Source: Chimonanthus salicifolius (taxonomy: Eukaryota > Streptophyta > Magnoliopsida > Laurales > Calycanthaceae). Taken from it: DNA of 64,000 nt. The first letter of the stretch is position 1. Each line of letters opens with the position of its first letter. Below are positions 34,374-44,781 of the stretch, one piece after another. The DNA lies in assembly GCA_013350335.1 (NCBI GenBank), contig CM023539.1:11346302-11410301 (forward strand), given 5' to 3'. A program made the position numbers and the translations under genes. The notes beneath the pieces were generated by a model. The model saw nothing but the letters and a program-made list of their open reading frames with translations. It searched no databases and was not told the origin of the DNA.

Positions 34374-35764
34374 TTATGAGGAGGGACACCCAATAAATCT
34401 CCCCCTCCAGACCCATGTGAGGGGCTCAACCAAGCCCGCTTTGCTTCTACACAATTCATATTTCTCCTTAGGCAAGGTTTTAGCCATCATATCCAACTCA
34501 TTTTCATCAGTATGAATTTTCTCAAGTTGCAACAACTTATGTAACGCATGATGTATCCAATGATACCTCGCATCAAGATGTTTCGATCTTGAATGGAAGG
34601 TTGGGTTCTTACTCAAATGAATGACACTTTGATTGTCACAAAAGAGAACATACCTCTATTGCTCTAATCTCAAATCATGTAGGAATCTCTTCAACCACAA
34701 TATGTCCCTGCATGCCTCAGATACTACAATGTACCCAGCCTATGTAGTAGACAGATCAACACATTTCTACAACTTGGACTGCCAAGCTACAACTCCCCCT
34801 AAAAAGGTCATCAAGTAACCCGACGTGGACTTTCTACAATCAATGTCACCTACCATGTCTACATCTGTGGATCCTTCTAACAAAGGTTTACAATTTCCAA
34901 AACACAAACACATCTTGTAAGTTCCTCAAAGATACCTAAGAATCTATTTAACTGTAGCATAGTGTTCCTTACTAGGATTAGAAAAAAAATCTACTGACAA
35001 CACCAACTACATAAGCTATGACTGGCCTTGTACACAACATAGCATACATCAAACTATCAACTGGCAACTGCTGATGCATAAAGACCTTCCTTTATGTCAC
35101 CTTTTTTTTTTCTCACTTGCTGGAGACTGCTCGGAACTGAGCTTGAAATGATTTATAAGTGGAGTACTGAATGACTTAGCTTTGTCCATATTAAATCTTT
35201 CAATCACCTTCTTAATTTACCTCTCTTGTGATAGGCAAAGCTTGCCAATTTTTGTATCTCTTGTGATCTTCATACCAACTATCTGTTTTTCCGACGCTAA
35301 ATCTTTCATAGCAAAGGATCTACTGAACAATTTTCTTTCAACTTGTTAATTTTGGTAGCATCTTGTCCAACAATTAACATATCATCTACGTAAAGCAGCG
35401 AAATAATAAAATTACCATCTAAGAATTTCTTCATATACACACATTGATCTGAAGTAGTCCTTCTGTACTCATGATCAACTATGAACGAATCAAACTTCTT
35501 GTACCATTGTCACGATGCTTGCTTTAACCCATATACGTTTTTTTTCCATCTGCAAGCCAAGTTCTCTTTGCTTTTACTCTGAAGCCCTCAAGTTTCTCCA
35601 TGTAGATCTCTTCCTCCAAGTCACCATGAAGGAAGGTTGTCTTCACATCAAGTTGCTCAATCTCTAAATTAAACTTGCAACCAAACCATGTACAACTTGT
35701 ACAGATGGGAATCTTCCCACCTATCTTCCCGTCAATAAGAAACTTAATGGCTGCTATTAACGGG
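34374..35764 (-). pseudogene. Ty1/copia RT and RNase H remnant (segment copy 1)
   Basis: In its own order this has an RT palm block (EQLDVKTTFLHGDLEEEIYM near 35620), a degraded RT middle (35230-35430) and an RNase H end (SKNPTFHSRSKHLDARYHWI, then AKTLPKEKYELCRSKAGLVE, 34374-34616). A purine tract, GGAGGGGGAGA, lies near 34404 and LTR-like sequence lies below it. The element is truncated on its 5' side at 35764 by the plus-strand copia remnant. Copy 2 at 54754-55984 is better preserved. Confidence 0.82.
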
Positions 35765-35917
35765 AGTTCTAATCCAAGATGAACTCTCTTTAATCAGTCC
35801 TAATCCAAGTTGTAATTATTTTCAAATTGATTTGTTCCTCTTCAAAGAGAGGCTTGTAAATTCTATTTATATCTATGATAATGAGAAATACAGTGACCTA
35901 TTTTACCAAATTCTACA
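35765..35917 (+). repeat. 5' LTR (or LTR end) of the plus-strand copia element
   Basis: It shares 153 bp with 39776-39928, including CAGTCCTAATCCAAGTTGTAA and CTCTTCAAAGAG, and ends ATTCTACA immediately before the primer site. Confidence 0.65.
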
Positions 35918-36849
35918 TGTTACAGAGCTAGAGTATCCTTGGAACATTAGAAATTTCAAATCCCTCCCTTCTCTAGTCTATACCCAGATTTTTTTTTTTT
36001 TTCGATTTGAAAGAAACCCTCCCTTCTCTATTCCACCGTACAACAACCATCTCTCAACGACAAGTATCTCTTCTCGTCCCTAGCTCTCTCCGATGATCCC
36101 ACCTAGACACATCGAACCCCCGAGCCCTGATCCCTTTCTCTCTGTTTTCCTCTGCAATCGTCGCCTCTCTACACGACGATCACACTCTTTCAATTGCGAT
36201 CTCCTCTCAGCAAAGAGGCAACCTTCATGCCTACCTCAGTAGGCGCCACTTTTCGATCCTCTCTCTTATTGTCTAGATTTGTTTCCTTTCCAACTAAATG
36301 ACTCCTCTCAGATCTGTTCTTCTTAGATCTGGCATCGGGAATCACATTCTCTATCCAGATACAACCAGATCCCGTCGTCCTCTCGCTGCTGCTGCTCCGG
36401 CTATCTTCACTGACCTGAATCCCACCATGCTGCAGTTTGACTCTTCATAAACCCATATCCAAGTTCTGCAAGACGTTGCAGGATTCTGTTGAAGCTAGAC
36501 CCAAGTTCTGGTGTTATCCACGAACAACAACCTGTGTTGCAACCAGCGTTCTTCCAGAAGGTATTTTGTTCCTGCAACATCCACGCCTTCAGCAAGTGCC
36601 TCCCTACTGTTGTTCATCGACTTCTGCAGCCTACATCACCAGCCAGACCTACACTATTTGAGCAACCCACCAGATCTGTTGACACCCAAGTTCGGGTAGA
36701 TTAATCATTCCATATCTATAGTCCACTTGGGTTTCCTTTACTTCGAGTTCGAGCGGCGACTTCCTGCTGTTGTTCTTGCCTCTCCTGCTAGGTCCATCCT
36801 CTTTTGCTCCAACAACCAAAATAAAAAAAAATCTGCCATAACAAACCTA

Positions 36850-39775
36850 GAATCGCATCTCTTTCTTTCCTTTATGACCTCCCACTTTCACCTTTCTCGT
36901 GTTCTTCATTGTCCCCACATGCATAAGAATCTTTTGTCTATTGTACAATTCACTAAAGATAACTCTGTTAGCTTCACATTCTTTCCGTGGGGGCTTTATC
37001 ATTCTTGATCTATGTATCGGTGCTATTTTGTTTACTAGCAGATGTGAAGCTGGTCTTTATCCTATTTAACGCGGCCGTCACTCTGCTCATGCTCTCATGG
37101 CCTCTTTCTCTTCAGTGTCCCTCTCGTACCAATACCTTGGTCATCCCTCACACAAAGTTTTTCAAGTGCTTGCTTCGAATAAAAGTTTACGCTCTTCCTT
37201 TTCATTTTCTCGCTCTACTTTTTGTAGCCATTGTGCTTTAAGAAAGTCTATGCCTCTTCCTTTTTATTCTCATAAAAATAATATTGTTGCCCCATTTCAT
37301 TTAGTTCATTCTGATGTCTGGATGTCTCATATCTTTTATGTTTCTAGTTTTCGTTACTGATGATTACACCAGATACTCTTGGATCTTTCCTATGCGCAAT
37401 AAATCAGAAGTCTTTTCTCATTTTTTCCATTTCTTACATTTGTTGAAAATCATTTCTCTACTTCCATTAACCAATTTTCGAGTGATGGAGGTAAAAAATA
37501 TGGTAATCACTCATTTCTTCATTTGTGTGCGAAAAAGGGATTCATCACCGATTCTCATGTCCCCATACCCCAAAACAAAATGGTACTGTGGAACATAAAC
37601 ATAGCCATATATCGGAAACGGCCGTACATTGCTCATTGCATCTCACATCCCCCATAACCTTTGGATTGAAGCCCTTTATACAGTTGTGTATCTCATCAAC
37701 CGACTCCCCACCCAAGTCCTCACCATTTCAGAAATTGTTTGATTACACACCTGACTATATGTCTTTCGTACTTTTGGTTGTGCATGCTACCCTTATCTTG
37801 GAGATTATGTTACTAATAAACTGCAACCAAGATCTCTTGAATGTGTTTTTTTGGGTTGCAACACTTAACATAAATGCTACAACAAGACGAGTCTATATTT
37901 CTCGGCATGTTGTGTTCAATGAAGCAGTCTTCCCCTATGCATCGGGTCCCTTGACAGTTGCTCGACCACCTTCGTCTGACGTGGTCTTTATCCTGTTTTT
38001 TACTTCGTTGGCATCTGCACCACTGCCACCTCCTGCATCACACTCTCTAGCAGACGCCTCTCCATCTCCAATAGCGGCACATGAGTCTCCACCATCCACG
38101 TCATCGCTTCCGGCAGATACATCACCATCTCAAGTGGTGGCACCTGTGTCACCACCCCCCTATTCGCCATCTCGAGCTGAAGCTCCTCTTTCATCTACCA
38201 ATGTTCATTTGATGGTGACCTGTGTTAAATATGGTATTTTCAAGCCCAACAAGAGAGCTTTTTTTGCTACTCGACATCCTCTGTCTGTGCCTTTGCATCT
38301 ATGGTTTCTTCCTCTGATATTGAACCCACATGCTACACTCAAGTTGTTCGGTCTACAGAATGGCGTCAGGTCATGTATGATGAGTTTAATGCCCTCTTAC
38401 GGCAACAAATGGTCACTTGTTCCACCTCCATCCAATATCAACACCGTTGGATGTAAATGGCTTTTTAAGATTAAACGACGTTCTGATTGCAGCATTGAAT
38501 GATACAAAGCGCGCCTTTTTCCTAAAGGCTTTCATCAACAAGCAGACATTGACTATAATGAGACCTTCAGTTTTGTCGTTAAGCCCACTGCCATTCACAC
38601 TGTTTTTAATCTCGCGGTCTCTTCTACTTAGTCCATTCATCAATTAGACGTCAAGAATGTCTTTCTTCATGGATACCTTACTGAAGAAGTCTACATGACT
38701 CAACCGCGAGGTTCGTTGACCCAAGTCACCTTCATCATGTTTGTAGACTCCATAAAGCCATTTATGGCTTGAAGCAAGCACTAGGTGCTTGGTTTCAGTG
38801 ATTCAGTTCCTTCCTTCTTTCTTATGGTTTTCTTTAAAGCAGAGTTGACAGTTCTATTTTTATTTTTCTCAAGCCTCACAAGTTATGCTTCTCTTGCTCT
38901 ATGTGGATGATATTATTCTCACTGGCAACACTCATTCATTCTTCACTCGACAACTGGGTACTAAGTTTGAAATCAAGGATCTTGGCAAACTTTATTACTT
39001 TTTTGGTCTCGAAGTAACTCATCTTTCTCAAGGGTTACATTTGTCTCAAAATAAATAAACCTTTCACATTCTTCGGCACAGTGACATGCTTGGTTGCAGA
39101 CCCTGTTCTACCCCCATTGTGGCTAAGACACAATTGTCTTCTACTTCTGGCGATTTGCTCTCTTATCCTTCTAAGTATCGATATCTCGTTGGCACACTTC
39201 ATTATCTCACTCACTCAGCCTGACATTGTTTATGTCATGCACATTGTTTCTCAGCTTATGAGTTAGCCTTGTACTCCTCATTTAGATGTTGTTAAGCGCA
39301 TCCTACGCTATCTCAAAGGCTCCATTGGTCACGGCTTGCACATCACACATTCGACGCAACCCTTAGGCTTAATTGTTTACTCTGATTCAGATTGGGTCGG
39401 TTGTCCTGTTACTCGTCGCTCCACTACTGGTAACTGTATCTTTTTGGATCCCAACTTAATTTCATGGTGTGCAAAGAAACAAGCAACGGTCTCTTGCTCC
39501 AGTGCTGAAGCTGAGTATCGGGCTCTTGCTTCTATTTGTGCTAACACTGTTTGGATTCAACACCTCTTCTGAGACCTTGTATTTAGTCTCACTTCTCCGA
39601 CTATACTCCTTTGTGATAATCTCCATGCCACGTACATGGCGGTCAATTCTGCCTTCCATGCTAGAACAAAACACATTGAGCTTGACTACCACTTCATAAG
39701 GGAATGTGTCACTACCGGCTCTCATCCGATTCAGTTTGTATCTTCTTCAAACCAGCTCGCTGATATCTTCACTAA
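36850..39775 (+). pseudogene. Ty1/copia pol of the plus-strand element
   Basis: From 36870 the frame shows LHCPHMHKNLLSIVQFTKDN (protease to pre-integrase). Near 37290-37400 come FHLVHSDVW and DDYTRYSWIFPMRNKSE (integrase core), then HTPKQNGTVEHKH. A serine- and proline-rich linker encoded at 37980-38200 precedes the RT, which starts VGCKWLFKIKRRSD near 38445. LLYVDDIILTGN lies near 38895. RNase H has VYSDSDWVGCPVTRRSTTGN and CSSAEAEYRALA, ending QLADIFTKV at 39777. Many stops and frameshifts are present. Confidence 0.88.
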
Positions 39776-39928
39776 AGTTCTAATCCAAGTTGAACTCTTT
39801 CTAATCAGTCCTAATCCAAGTTGTAATTGTATCCTAATTGATTTGTTCCTCTTCAAAGAGCGACTTGTAAATTCTATTTATATCTGTGATAATGAGAAAT
39901 ACAGTAAGCTATTTTACCAAATTCTACA
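39776..39928 (+). repeat. 3' LTR (or LTR end) of the plus-strand copia element
   Basis: It is the direct repeat of 35765-35917 and begins within the last pol codons (DIFTK). The abutting sequence at 39929 is the RT of a different copia element. Confidence 0.65.
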
Positions 39929-41358
39929 ACTACAAATGGGTTTACAAGATTAAGTACCGGTCATATGGTTCCATTAAGCGTTATAAGGCTCACTTAGTCG
40001 CCAAGGGATTTACTCAGGTTGAAGGGTTGGGTTATCATGATACATTTGCTCCCATTGCTAAACCAGTCAATGTACATGCACCACTTTCCATTACCTTTGT
40101 TAAGTGATGGTCTCTTCATCAACTCGATGTTAACAACACCTTCCTCCAAGGTGATCTCAATGGAGAGGAATATATAATGCTTCCACCTGATTTTGCATGA
40201 CATGGGTAGTTGATTTGCAAACTAAACAAATCCATCTATGGGTGAAACAGGCATCCCGACAGTGGATTGTGAAATTTTCTACTACTCTCCTTGAGTTTAG
40301 TTTTTCACAATCAAAGTCTGACTAGTCATTGTTCACTCATAGCCAAACAGATTCTTCCACTTTTATTTTGGTATATGTTGATGATATAATTATTACTGGC
40401 AATAATGATTTGACCATTCAACGCCTCAAGCGCTTCCTTGCAGCACATTTTTTAATTAAATATTTGGGTACTCATCATTCAAAAAAAAAAATTGGTGCTC
40501 TAAAATACTTTCTTTGTATCAAAGTGGCCCGTTCTCAGAAATGTATTTTACTTTCCAAAGGGAATTGCACTTTGGATATCCTCAAGGATATAGGTTTGAT
40601 TAGAGGTTGCATCTCCAATTTCGTCATAGAGCAACATTTACGATTATTGCCGCTTGTTGGAATTTTTCTACATGATCCCATTCCATATCAACATTAGTGG
40701 GACATCTTATCTACCTTACCGCCAAAAGACCAGATATCAATTATTCGGTCCATGTTTTAAGTGAATTCATGCACTCTCCTCCCATTATAATCTAGATGCA
40801 ACACATTGTGTGGTAAAATCCTTCAAGTGTTCTGTCGGCAAGAGGATCATTTTGTCATCTTCTATAAGAACTCACCTATGCGGCTATTGTTATTCTGATT
40901 TTTTTGGCTGTCTTTTCACTTGACGATCAACCACTAGGTATTTTACTTTCCTTGGTTCCAATCTCATTTTGGAAACCAAGAAATAGCCTACGATTTCTCG
41001 CTCCTCCATTGAGGCCGAGTACCGAGGCATTGCCACTTTGACAAGCGAACTACAGTGGTTGAAGCATTTGCTTGAAGATCTAAGTATTTCTCAACCTTGG
41101 ACAATCACATTGTTCTATGGCAATCAAGTTGCACTACATATTGCAAACAATTTTGTCTTTCATTAACACACCAAACATATTGAAATTGATTGCCATTTTG
41201 TTCTGAAAAAGATTCAGTCAAAGCTTATTGTTCCTCGACATGTTCCCTCTTCTGCTCAACTTGCAGACGCTTCAAAAAACGTTTGGGCAAAGATTTATTT
41301 CATGGTTTGATCCACAAGTTGGGCATTTTTTATATTCAAGCTCCACCTTGAGGGGGAG
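39929..41358 (+). pseudogene. Second plus-strand copia element, RT to RNase H
   Basis: It starts inside the RT (YKWVYKIKYRSYGSIKRYKA, HLVAKGFTQVEGLGYHDTFA), then QLDVNNTFLQGDLNGEEY and FILVYVDDIIITGNNDLTIQ with an intact YVDD at about 40370. A run of A's adds HHSKKKIG to the frame near 40478. RNase H words (AEYRGIATLTSELQWLKHL, HTKHIEIDCHFV) reach about 41280. The purine tract TTGAGGGGGAG (41349-41358) precedes an LTR. Gag, protease and integrase are missing: the element on its left is a different copia. Confidence 0.85.
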
Positions 41359-42117
41359 TGTTACCGTTTACAAGATGTCACCCGAGAGTTTCTCCTGATT
41401 TTACTCTTATAATTAATTGGACGTTACTAAATTAATAAATATCGATTTGTGTTCTTACCAATTTTGTCGATTTCCTTTTTTGTGTATTTTGACTTTTTTT
41501 TATTTGTACAATGATTTTTTTCTAAAAATACGAAGTATACACAGACTTTTCCCTCAATTTTTCAGTAAGACACAACAAACCCCGTATGTCAATTTTACAA
41601 TAAACATTAATAATAAGATAAAAGAAAATATGCACTTTATATAGGATGTAAACTATGTTCACTATATTTTAACTCCTAATAGGGAGAATAACAAGATACA
41701 ATTTCATTTTATTTTATATTTAACACTTAAGAGGGAAATTATGTTCAACTATCTACTTAACACCTAATATGAAAAATAAAAATTCACTTTTATATAAGAT
41801 GCAACGCGCACCTAAGGAGCAAACACTTGGTCTAGTTCCTTAGGTGCACGTTTAATTACCAGGTCAAATATTATTGATATGCAATTATTTAGAATTGATG
41901 AATTTTGTTTTAGCTTTAGTTTTACAAAAGAGAGATATAGGTGTTCATCTCCAATTCTATGTGAAGTTTAGTCTAAGGTAAGATTACTCAAATACCTCTT
42001 CTTCTAATTTTTTTTATTCTTCATATTTGAGTTTGGTTTGATTCCTCTTGAGAGGGGTTTTGTATTGAAAACGATAAATCCTTTGAGTTTTGAGATTTGG
42101 AGAGACCTTAGTCTACA
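41359..42117 (+). repeat. 3' LTR of the second copia element
   Basis: It starts TGTTACCG right after the purine tract. A likely end is ...CTTAGTCTACA at 42117, giving ~759 bp. It contains a 13-bp inverted repeat, GCACCTAAGGAGC...GTTCCTTAGGTGC (41808-41820 and 41835-41847). The right border is inferred only from the CA end and the nearby mariner. Confidence 0.5.
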
Positions 42118-42188
42118 TCATATGTTGTTAGATCCCTCCGTCCCAAAAAAATAGTCCAATTTGAAAATTTTAAAATTTTAAGGAAGTT

Positions 42189-42653
42189 TTGGGAGCACCA
42201 AAAACCACTTTACCAAAATCTTTTTTCCTACCGTGCAAAACTGCAACTGTGACTGGGCCAAAGACTTGGTGCTCAGGTCTCTCTTGGTTTCGATTTGAGA
42301 TTGAAGTGGAAGAACCACTACGCAGCTTGCACCAACTTGCCGGAGATTCTCATCTAGCGGATAAATCCATTACAGTCGTCGAAGATGGAGCACAACATCT
42401 GGAAAGAGAACAGAGTACTGGATTCTCTTTACAATACCTAAAAACAGAGCAGAGACATTGTTGTTTGAGGTGCAGTCCCTCATCTGTGGATTTCACTCTA
42501 GATTCAACCAAGTTTCATTTAGATCTGGTGAATCACACTCTAGATTCAACCAAGTATCGTTTAGATCTGGTGAATGGAAGTATGGAGTTTGAGAGAGGTT
42601 CTGATGAAAATGAGAGATGTTTGGAAGATTATTTGGTGAAATGGAGTAATTGA
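42189..42653 (+). other. Open frame in the mariner 5' region with a 42-bp tandem repeat
   Basis: A 154-codon frame begins MGAPKTTLPKSFF and ends DYLVKWSN. A 42-bp direct repeat at about 42493-42576 encodes the unit HTLDSTKYRLDLVN twice. The upstream part of this repeat (CCCTCATCTGTGGATTTCAC) recurs at 43348-43375, just before the transposase. It may be a 5' exon or leader of the transposon. I do not recognise a domain. Confidence 0.35.
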
Positions 42654-43349
42654 GAAAATAAGTTTCATATTCTAGCTTTGTATCAACCAAATAGACATTA
42701 ATTGCCCAACCATGAATTTGAACTCAAAACGTCTCTGTCCTGCAAAAATTCTCCTAAGGCTAGCTACTGTGGTGGGGTAGCAAGGTGATGTAGAGTATCT
42801 CATTTAGTGCATAGACACACACATACACACAGGGGTTCCCCTGTAAGCATCGCTACAACTTCAACATTAACACACATCATTCTTATACTCATTGTTAAAA
42901 AAATGAGTATGCTGCATTTGACTTCTCATTGTTAAGGTAGAAGATTTAGCTTATCATTTTGTTTTGGATTCTCGATGCAGGCTCACACATGTGAATATTT
43001 TTTTCCACTTTGTTTTTTGGGTTTTCCCTCGTGTATGGTGTCTTGACTACTGTACTCATGGTGCAGTTGCGAAGTGTGATTAATCCAAAGAGGCACTGTA
43101 AAAAGAATGACTCGAAGACTCTGCTCAAGTGCTTTCAGGTGAGTGTGTATCTTTTTACTGTGGTGAATGTAATCTTCAAGTCATAAAGTGTTGATTCACT
43201 TGTATTTTCAACATGTAATAGAGATTGGCATTTGTTCAGTTGGGCATAGTGATTGAATCAGCAACAAATTTCTTCTCAGGCAGGCTGACTAAGAAAGAAA
43301 GGAACACTTGTTGATGAGAGCAGAAACGATTTTGTTTGAGGTTCAGTCC

Positions 43350-44781
43350 CTCATCTGTGGATTTCACTCTAGATTCAATGATTTTTTTTTCTTACATCTC
43401 TTGAATCTTTGCTTTCCTCCCAAGGCTTTAGAGCTACAGGAGCCTCAAGATCCTACCTAGCCTAATCATTCCCAACAAAATCTCAATGAAAATGCACCTT
43501 TGGCAATGAAAAAGAAGGATCTAAGAGATGAACAGAGACAAGCTGTTTTTGAATTTTTACTCAAGCAAAGTCAAGATGGACGTCGCTGGCACGGTTCAGT
43601 AGAAGATGCAGTTGAGCATTTCAATATTTCGACACGAACTGTGGGTCGAATTTGGAGCAAAGCTAGGCAGTCGATGGCATCTAGCCAACTGGTGACAAAT
43701 GTTGGTTCAGGCAAAAAGGGACGTGTCGGGAGAAAAAAAAAGACATCAATATAAAATGCATAGCTGAAATTCCTTTGAAAAGACGAAGTAATATTCTATC
43801 CTTAGCTAGTGCAATGGATGTTTCCAAATCAACGTTACATAGACGTGTGAAAGAGGATTGATTCGGCCTCACACCAATGCGATCAAGCCGGGTTTGAAGC
43901 AAGTAAACAAGGAACAACGACTTCGCTTTTGCTTGTCCATGATAGATTCCAATCTGAGCTGCATACCGACATTTAAGAAAATGTTCGATTATGTCCACAT
44001 TGACGAAAAATGGTTCTATACGACGAAAACAACTGAATGATATTACCTTCTTCCACAAGAGATGGATCCAGAACAGTCTTGCCAAAGCAAGCGTTTTGTC
44101 ACGAAGGTGATGTTCTGGGCTGCAGTTGCGAGATCTAGACTAGATTATGAGGGAAAGTTCATCTTTGATGGAAAAATCAGAATTTTTCCTTTTGTCGAAA
44201 TAGTTTCTGCCAAACGAAGCAGTAAAAACCGTCCTGCGGGAACTTTAGAAATGAAACCCATCAATGCGGTCACACAAGACATGTCACGAGTGTTCTTAAT
44301 TGAGAAAGTGCTTCCGACTATTAGCAAAAAATGGCCGGATGGAAACCGCTATCCCATTATCTTACAGCAGGACAATGCAAAACCTCACATTCTTCCCGAG
44401 GACAAAGAGTTCTTAGAGGCAGCATTGAAGGATGGGTTTGACATTCGATTGACTTGTCAACCTCCAAATAGTCCAGATATGAATGTATTGGACCTGGGAT
44501 TTTTTCGAGCAATCCAATCTCTTCAACATCAGGAGGCACCAACGACAGTCGATGAGTTGATTTCAGTCGTCGTTAAAGCCTTTAACGAGCTTCATCCACA
44601 AAAGCTCAATAACGTTTTTCTAACTTTACAGCAATGCATGATTGAGACGATGAGAGTTGGAGGTGAAAATAATTACAGAATACCGCATATGAGCAAGTCA
44701 AAGCTTATAAAAGAAGGCCGTATTCCCATCACGTTAGAATGCGATTTGGAGCTTATCGAGAAGGTTAAGACTTTGATTTAA
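43350..44781 (+). pseudogene. Mariner-like transposase, broken
   Basis: This is the cut-and-paste transposase of the element. An N-terminal helix-turn-helix region starts at or before MKKKDLRDEQRQAVFEFLLK (43506) and includes WHGSVEDAVEHFNISTRTVG. The catalytic domain has VHIDEKWFY, ILQQDNAKPH and NSPDMNVLDLGFF; 39 residues separate the second and third Asp, giving DD39D. Breaks are a frameshift in the A run near 43735, a second near 43858, and TGA at 44038-44040 between KTTE and YYLLP. A possible in-frame TAG lies further upstream near 43458. The C-terminal part from 44062 is open to 44781. The open pieces are long, so inactivation looks recent relative to the retroelements. Confidence 0.92.

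Larger units (their letters stand above)
26640..35608. repeat. Segmental duplication, copy 1
   Basis: This ~9-kb block is collinear with 47276-55984 in the same orientation. It includes the SINE, the RLP pseudogene exon, the intergenic AT-rich stretch and the copia 3' half. It starts with TTAACTAGATGTGATTTACATC and ends at CTCCATGTAGAT inside the copia RT. Differences are scattered substitutions plus indels. Examples are a three-unit versus two-unit minisatellite near 28580, and extra sequence at 33255-33345. Confidence 0.9.
35765..39928 (+). mobile_element. Plus-strand copia element with short LTR-like ends
   Basis: A copia remnant bounded by 153-bp direct repeats (35765-35917 and 39776-39928). 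A degenerate iMet primer site (TGTTACAGAGCT, 35918-35929) follows the left repeat. The repeats start AGTTCTAATCC rather than TG and no purine tract precedes the right one, so their outer edges may be eroded. No target duplication could be found. Internal sequence from 35930 to 36850 lacks a recognisable gag. Confidence 0.65.

Noticed and set aside
36727..37241. Overlapping plus-strand frames with hydrophobic residues
   Set aside because: They are shifted readings of the copia protease to integrase region, not membrane protein genes.
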